64,000 bases of DNA from Neckera pumila (Eukaryota; Streptophyta; Bryopsida; Hypnales; Neckeraceae), in contig OZ018409.1 in NCBI GenBank assembly GCA_963969595.1, positions 26,983,282-27,047,281 of the forward strand. Reading direction: 5' to 3'. Of the stretch, positions 58,032 through 64,000 are shown piece by piece. A model generated the notes under the pieces. It was not told the origin of the DNA, did not search any database, and saw only the letters and a list, made by a program, of their open reading frames with translations. The number at the start of each line of letters is the position of its first letter. Positions within the stretch are counted from its first letter, which is position 1. The translations under genes were made by a program, and so were the position numbers.

Positions 58032-58964
58032 TTAACCCCTAAAGGACCAAGGCTTTTTTCTACCAAAAAACACTCAAAACTGCCATTTCTATAGCAAAGA
58101 GTAAAAAAAATTGAAAATTGTTTTTTTTTACATCTAACCATAGGATCTTATATCTAATAGTATGACAATGTGTGGAAAAAATTTCAGAATTTTTGACCAC
58201 ACAGATTGCAAGATATTTGCGTTTAAAGTGAAAAAAAAAAGTTTTTCAACACATTGCGGGATTAGATTTTTTGACTTTGAACATTTTTAACCTTGGTTTT
58301 TTGCACTACAGAGTTTTGAGCTTTTAATCCTTATAGTGGAGAATTGAGTTGAGAGTCTAAGAAAAAAAAAAAAAATCCAAAAAAACTTAATTTTCATAAT
58401 TAAAAAAATTGTTAAGTAGAAGTAGGTACAAGATAGAAGGAAAATGTAAAATGTTAATATCTTTTATATGGAATTGGAAAACACTAATCCCAATGGTGAG
58501 ATTGTTCTAGCAAAAAAACTAGACCTTGTGAAACTTTTTTTTTTTTGAAAAATAGTAAAAATTGCATTTAGAAATGAATCCTACAAGTTATTTTTCTTAG
58601 GAAGATGCTCGAAGTGCCCGAAAAACAAGATTGTCCATAACTTTCTCATAACAAATCCAAATGAAATGAATCAAAGCTTCATAGATAGACAAAATTATAA
58701 TTTGTATGAAAAAAAAAAATTTAAAAATTTAAGAAAAAAATTGCAAAATTTTTTTGGTTGCCCAACGTCCCTTGTTTTGAACTTATTTGGGCATAACTTT
58801 TTTTCCCGTGCACCAATTGAAAAAAAAATTATATTCCCATGAAGCTTAGCAATTTTCCTATCTTCAAAAAAAGTTTCAAAAAATTACGACAAAAATTCAG
58901 CCCGTAGGTACCTGCCCGAAAACCCATTTGTCCCCCAAAGGGACAATGGTCCTTTAGGGGTTAA
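58032..58964 (+). mobile_element. TTAA-bounded repeat family, copy 4 (933 bp)
   Basis: It begins TTAACCCCTAAAGGACCAAG and ends TGGTCCTTTAGGGGTTAA, an 18-base perfect inverted repeat. Internal blocks match copy 3 in reverse complement (CACTCAAAACTGCCATTT, ATTGCAAGATATTTGCG, CCCAATGGTGAGATTG, GTACCTGCCCGAAAACCC, TTGTCCCCCAAAGGGACAAT). It is non-coding. The near-equal length of copies 1-4 (932-936 bp) suggests amplification from one source element. Confidence 0.85.
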
Positions 58965-59478
58965 GAGTCTAAGGTCTACGACATTAATGATGTTTGAAGA
59001 TTTTGTTTTGTAGGCTGCAATATTGTGGCGCTTCTAAACTGAAGTCACATTCACCATAGAGTAACATTTGGATTTCAAATTCAATGAATTCAAAGTTGCT
59101 ATATTTTTTTTTTACTTATGTGGTACATCTTCCGTGCGTTGAGGCTGGGACCAAAAGGAATGATATCACTTTAAGAGGTTATTGGCTTACAGAAGTTTGC
59201 TTTATTGAAGTTCTCCTTAGTGGGAACATGATGCTAAATTGTCCAATTTTCAAGGCAGATTTGTCACCATTCCATTGGATAGTCAAAAAAAGCGTTATAA
59301 CCCATAATGCAACACCTCTTTCTAAACCCTTAGATTTGTGAAAAATATAGATACATACATCTATAATGAACTATTAGATTTGACATTATGTCCCATATAT
59401 AAGCTCTCGAGCCTCTTCAGCCTTAACTAGTCCATATTCATTCCCGCATCAGAGAGTCCCAACCCAATGGAAGTCCAT
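58965..59478. other. AT-rich spacer, no gene seen
   Basis: An open frame of 85 codons at 59084-59341 has a hydrophobic start and no recognised family. I find no splice-linked coding partners and treat it as unsupported. Confidence 0.35.
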
Positions 59479-60413
59479 TACATTACAGTTGATCTTTTAC
59501 TTTGGAAGCCTCGGCTGGCTTTTCATGCTCAATGAGGTTGTGGCTACTTTGTCAATGGGTTGCCAATTGTTTTGGTGGATCCCAGTTGGGTCGGTCAGGT
59601 CATGCCTGAGTTGTCATTTGGAATTGAGCAATGACAAGTTATATGAGACCTCTTTTTTTTTCTCAGCTCCATTCCCAATGTAGTGCATGAGGTCACCAGT
59701 CCACGTCTAGCTAGGTTTTCAGTGCTGGACAGGCTTAACTTTGATCTTCTATTCGGAGACGCAGTCATCAGCAAAGACACAGTCACATTCATTTTGTCAA
59801 TTCATGCCGGCACATCCTGAATTCATGTATCGAATGACATGGTTCAGACACTGGACCCCAGGGAAGGGATTAGCAAGTGTGAGCACTGGGTCTTGGAAGT
59901 TGGGAACTGTGGAGGATGAATCCAAGTTTGGGGAAAAACAAAAGGCTTGTCTGTTCTTCAAATACCACTTTATTTGGCCTACTCCCAGGTGAGGCCAAAA
60001 GCATTGCAAAGCATCTTTCCAGGACAGCTAGGGCTTCACTCTCATCTACTGTAAGGCGTTGCTCATACAGTGTACATACTATTGCAACTTCGAAGTAGAT
60101 TACCAAGGCCAGTTGCATGGACAAAAAAAAATCGTTTTTTCAACTCAGAATTGCAATGGTTTTTGGTGAGACTGCTGCACCGCCTTTGCTTTGTGATTTT
60201 CATAGAATTTTTTACAAGAAGATTATGCAAGGAACAAAGTCATGTACTGACTAGGACTAGTGAAAGAGTACAAGCCATTCTTCGTCTTAACATTGTAAAG
60301 GGGTTAATGAAGAAGGAGAGGAAGGATCGGCATGGTTCTTGGACTCTGGAACCCCGGGCTGGTCACCATGTGTGGAAATCATCCTTTCGAGTAGTGCGGG
60401 AAACATTTGCTTA
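59479..60413 (+). pseudogene. Decayed coding frame of unknown family with CGA-to-TGA type stops
   Basis: A single plus-strand frame of about 312 codons is interrupted only by point stops: TGA at 59533 and again near 59630, 59640, 59820 and 59920, and TAA near 60048. The translation is protein-like: LVDPSWVGQVMPELSFG, ARFSVLDRLNFDLLFGDAVI, SKDTVTFILSIHAG, DPREGISKCEHWVLEVGNCGG and GLSVLQIPLYLAYSQV. It ends at TAA 60411-60413, directly against the TTAA end of copy 5. The GC content is higher than the flanks. I do not recognise the family. It could be a dead transposon gene or a host gene fragment; small introns in it cannot be excluded. Confidence 0.5.
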
Positions 60414-61303
60414 ACCCTTAATGGCGTTTTTTTGGTAACACAACGATTTTGGGCAGCTCACTACAAATGGATATTTTATTTTTTTTCTTTGAAAATTTCA
60501 CACAGCATGTGCCAAGGAGTAGCTTTAAGGCCCAACAGTTTTCAAAACTTTTGACTACATGGTTAAAAAGTTATTGGATGATATGTCATTTTCAACAGTC
60601 GGCGGGCAGCTCAAAAAACAACTGAAAAATCATTTTAAAAAAAAATAAAAATTTGAAATTGGTTCTTTTTATTTATATATATGCGTAAAGCTTAAAATTA
60701 TGAGGTGTTCTAGTTTGTGGGCAGTTATGGATTCCCTACTCTAAAATAAACCTTGAAGTCCTTTATTTAATTGAATTTTAAATATTTTTTGAAAAAAATA
60801 AACGCATATGATGTATATTGTTTACTGCAACATTACAATTGTTGTGATTGACATTTTTTTATTCCATAATTAAATTCTTAACAATTTTGTGTTTTGAATC
60901 ATTCTCTCCTTCTTTCTACAATCTATTTTTTTCCTGTATGTTGTAAAACTCCATGTGACCTGAATTTTTTCAAGCATGTATCCAACTTGCTTTGAAGTGT
61001 GAATCCAAGGAGTAACCACCATATTGGACATTTTTTCATTTAAATGTGACCTTGTGAAGTGCAGCTGCCCGGATTTCCGCAAGACCAAAAAACGGTTTTT
61101 TGTCAATTCAAATGCTAATATCTTGCAATCTACAAGGTGGAAAATTCGGAAATTTTTTCTACATATTCTCAAACAAGTTCACTACAAGATCCTACGGTTA
61201 CATGTGTTCAAATTTTTTTTTTCTGAAATTTGATACTTATACTAGAAATGACAGTTTTGGAGTGCTTTTGGTGAAAACATAGTCTCTGACTTTTAGGGGT
61301 TAA
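60411..61303 (-). mobile_element. TTAA-bounded repeat family, copy 5 (893 bp, inverted)
   Basis: The ends read TTAACCCTTAATGGCG and CTTTTAGGGGTTAA, more diverged than copies 3 and 4. Internal blocks in reverse order include GTGGGCAGTTATGG, ATGCTAATATCTTGCAATCTAC and a final AATGACAGTTTTGGAGTG. It is non-coding and shorter by about 40 bases, so it is an older copy. Confidence 0.65.
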
Positions 61304-61470
61304 GAAAAAATGAAAATCAAGAGCACTCATTGGAGGTCATTCAAAATATTGTGCAATAACTATGCAATTATTCCACCCAAAATTCCAAAGATGAACATCT
61401 ACACAAATCTTATGTAGAAGGATTCTTTGTCATCCATTGGACACATAGTGTTTACAACAATGTTACAAGG

Positions 61471-62246
61471 TTAAATGTTAAGGCCATTTTTTCCATCAAA
61501 AAACACTCAATACTATCATTTTTATTGCAATCAAAAATAAAAATAAAAATAAAAATAAAAATAAAAATAAAAATAAAAATAAAAATAAGTTGCCTTTTTC
61601 ACATATTTGACCAAAGGACCTTGTACTAGACTAGTATGAGAATGTGTGAAAGAAATTTCAGAAACTTTGACTAAGTAGATTGCAAGATACTTGCATTTAA
61701 TGGATTTATTTGAGTATTATTTTTGCAATTGCATAATTAGATAGTGAGGCTTTGAATCTTCTTAGCTTAAAATTTTTGCATTACCTTAAGAAAAGAATCA
61801 TGTTGAAGAATTGAGTTGATAGTCTAGGGAAAAAATTCAAGAAAACTGAAGCACTTAATTTTCATTCTTAAAAAAATTGTTAAGTAGAAGAAGGTCTGAG
61901 ATTGAAAGAAAAAGTAAATTGTTAATAGCTGAAACACACTAATCCCAAATTGTGAAACTGTTCTAGCAAGCATGCTAAAACTCATAGAACTTTTTAGTTT
62001 GAAAATTGTGAAAATTGAGCTATTTTGAGCATATAGTGTATTTTTGTGTATAAAAATCTGAAATCTGGCTATCAAAAATTTGGACTTAGGATGGCATGAA
62101 TTTTATTTCTAGCACTAATTCTAATACAAATGATACCCCAAGAAAGTTAATGCATTCTTCTATCTTAACACCAAAAATTAAGATTATAGGAACTTGCCCA
62201 AGTTTTTATTCATCCCCTAGGGGAACAATGGGGCTTTAGGAATTAA
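61471..62246 (+). mobile_element. TTAA-bounded repeat family, copy 6 (degraded) with an (AAAAAT)n array
   Basis: The left end is eroded (GGTTAAATGTTAAGGCCATTTTTT) and the right end reads GGGGCTTTAGGAATTAA. Family blocks remain: AACACTCAATACTATCATTT, ATTGCAAGATACTTGC and GGGGAACAATGG. An expanded microsatellite of about nine AAAAAT units lies at 61533-61588. It is the most degraded of the recognisable copies. Confidence 0.55.
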
Positions 62247-64000
62247 GCACTATTCACAAAAATATTGATTTTCTTCAGTATAAAAATTGATTACGGATAA
62301 ATTACATTTCCTTGAATTATGCTATATCACTGCAAAGTCGTCTTGCCCCGAAATTTAAAATGTCCAAAAACATCAAAATGAGCAATTTCATATAATTGGA
62401 AGTACCTTTTTCAAGTAAAAGTATTTTTTCTTTAGTGTTACCAATTGAATATCATGAATTTTCATGCTTTTTTTTGGAAAAGACATGTAATTACTACTCC
62501 CTTTGTCCTACTAAAAGCTTCCAAATCAGACAAAATTTTTGTCCCTCTAAAAAGTTCTGTTTCTTGATTTTGGTTGTTAGGTAAGTGTTTGTTGTATTGA
62601 ACAACCTTGTGGAGGCAAGTGAAACAATCTTGAAGCATTTATAAGGCCTTGCAAGCTTGGCCTTGCCCATATGAGGCACCTTGTACTAATTCCTTCTTTA
62701 CATAGTAGAATTGACAATGTATTTAGTGCCTACTTTGGTGCTATGAAAATTTGATCATAAAGTAGGCCAATTTTTCTTATTGCGGATATTTAGGTTGGGA
62801 AACATGTTCTTAGACTCCCATTGTTGCCACCACCCTTTAAATCATTTAAAATGACAAAGCTGGCAGCATTTCAAAACTATGTACAAATATCCTACTTTCT
62901 ATATGGATTTTGGGTATCCAAACAACAATATCTAAGCTGGAGATTTTGCATAGGTCTAAAGGATGGGTTACTTTTTCTTGAATGCATGTGTTGCTGGCGC
63001 TATGACTACAAATATAATTAATCCCTCAAGGAGAAGCTTTTTGGAGGTTTTTAGTGGGACAAAGGGAATATGAATTTTCAAAGTAGAAGCTCCCTAGACC
63101 ACTAAAACTATCACATGGGTTAGTCATAAAACTAAAATCTAAAGAATCAACAATTAACTAATCACAATTGTGTATGTGACCAATTTAATTGCACTTTGGG
63201 AGATACTTTCAATAGAAGTCTATTTGTGAGAAATGGATACATGGATGATTTTGGATGTTTTCACCTTACTTAACAAAATTGTCAATCATACCAAGTAGCC
63301 TCTCATTTGTCACACATGAGTTATCCTAACCTACAATAAGTAGACATGAAATGTCCAATACTCCAATAAGTTGAAAAAAATTTCAAACATGACAATACTA
63401 CATTAATGTAGTCAAGGTAAATATCATGTAGAAAAGTAAGTTTTAAAATCTGCTGATTCCATCTTCTAATATATACCAATTACTGCATTAAAATACTAAT
63501 AGAATTCAACCTCATGACATGAAATATAGTAAAAGTTATGTTTTCAATGGCAAGAGAACTAATTTTTTTGATCCATCTTATGTAAAAGAACTTAAAGTTC
63601 TTGAAATTGTTTTATGATAAAATCAAGCATTCAAACTCCACTTGCAAGTATTCTATTAAAGAAAATTTCAAGCCTTTGGAGGGCTGCTCCATAGCCCTTT
63701 GAAGGACCCCTGAAATAGTGTTTTCCGGGGCTGAAAAATTGTTTTTTGCCCTATTTCCGCGCAGCCTAAATGGATATTAATTAGGCACTTCTTATCTATA
63801 GAATTTTTTTTAATTCACAATCGGTTATAAACTATCAGCCTGGCTCATTTAAATTATTATCCTTGTATAGTATGGGACAAATTTCAAAATGTTTCATTCA
63901 TCCTATCATAATTTTAATGTATTCTTATTTTGAGGGAGAAAATTTCATGCAAATATTGATAAATTGTATCAAAATTGAATTTAAAATATAAACTCAGATA
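62247..64000. other. AT-rich DNA to the right edge, no gene seen
   Basis: No coding series, terminal repeats or RNA genes were recognised. A slightly GC-richer patch lies at 63680-63770 (GGGCTGCTCCATAGCCC). The frame at 62821-63021 is short and unremarkable. Confidence 0.45.

Noticed and set aside
59870..60124. 84-codon minus-strand ORF (LTVDESEALAVLERCFAML), first thought proteasome-like
   Set aside because: The resemblance did not extend beyond a short helix pattern, and the opposite strand shows a much longer, more coherent frame.
1..64000. CRISPR arrays, rRNA and tRNA genes
   Set aside because: No regular direct repeats with unique spacers and no cloverleaf or rRNA-like conserved blocks were noticed on either strand; a tRNAscan run would be needed to exclude tRNAs formally.

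Overview
The window is nuclear DNA of a plant. Evidence: split genes with GT-AG introns of roughly 80-450 bp, a plant-type lipoxygenase, telo-box motifs (AAACCCTAA) beside two genes, and transposons with CACTA ends. A seedless land plant (bryophyte, lycophyte or fern) seems the best guess, because the genes lie in large AT-rich, transposon-filled DNA yet keep short introns. This is an inference and no species is claimed. No rRNA, tRNA or CRISPR array was seen.

Layout. 1-2.7 kb: an open reading frame runs off the left edge on the minus strand, and there is a small plus-strand ORF. 2.7-10.6 kb: a decayed multi-exon plus-strand gene combines a ParB-like DGNHR region with a C-terminal region resembling an N4/N6 DNA methyltransferase. 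Two CACTA-type elements interrupt its exons, and its first intron holds eight CCTCGG-NN-CCGAGG-type palindromes. 10.6-25.6 kb: AT-rich DNA with foldback MITEs, local tandem duplications, and the first copy of a roughly 930-bp element family bounded by TTAA. 26.4-37.7 kb: a large minus-strand gene for a BRPF/JADE-like chromatin protein (EPL-like region, PHD, extended PHD), with a GA/CT-repeat promoter or 5' UTR. 39.8-40.3 kb: a single-exon NAA38/LSMD1-like LSM gene. 40.75-45.0 kb: a complete eight-exon lipoxygenase gene, convergent with the LSM gene. 45.2-64 kb: AT-rich DNA with at least four more copies of the TTAA-bounded family, inverted repeats, and one decayed coding frame (59.48-60.41 kb) whose nonsense codons mostly look like CGA-to-TGA changes.

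The three intact genes (chromatin reader, NatC auxiliary subunit, oxylipin enzyme) form a gene island of about 19 kb. They do not obviously act in one pathway. The most unusual items are the ParB-like/methyltransferase-like pseudogene and the piggyBac-like terminal signature (TTAA + CCCCTAAAGG) of the repeat family, a superfamily not usually reported from land plants.
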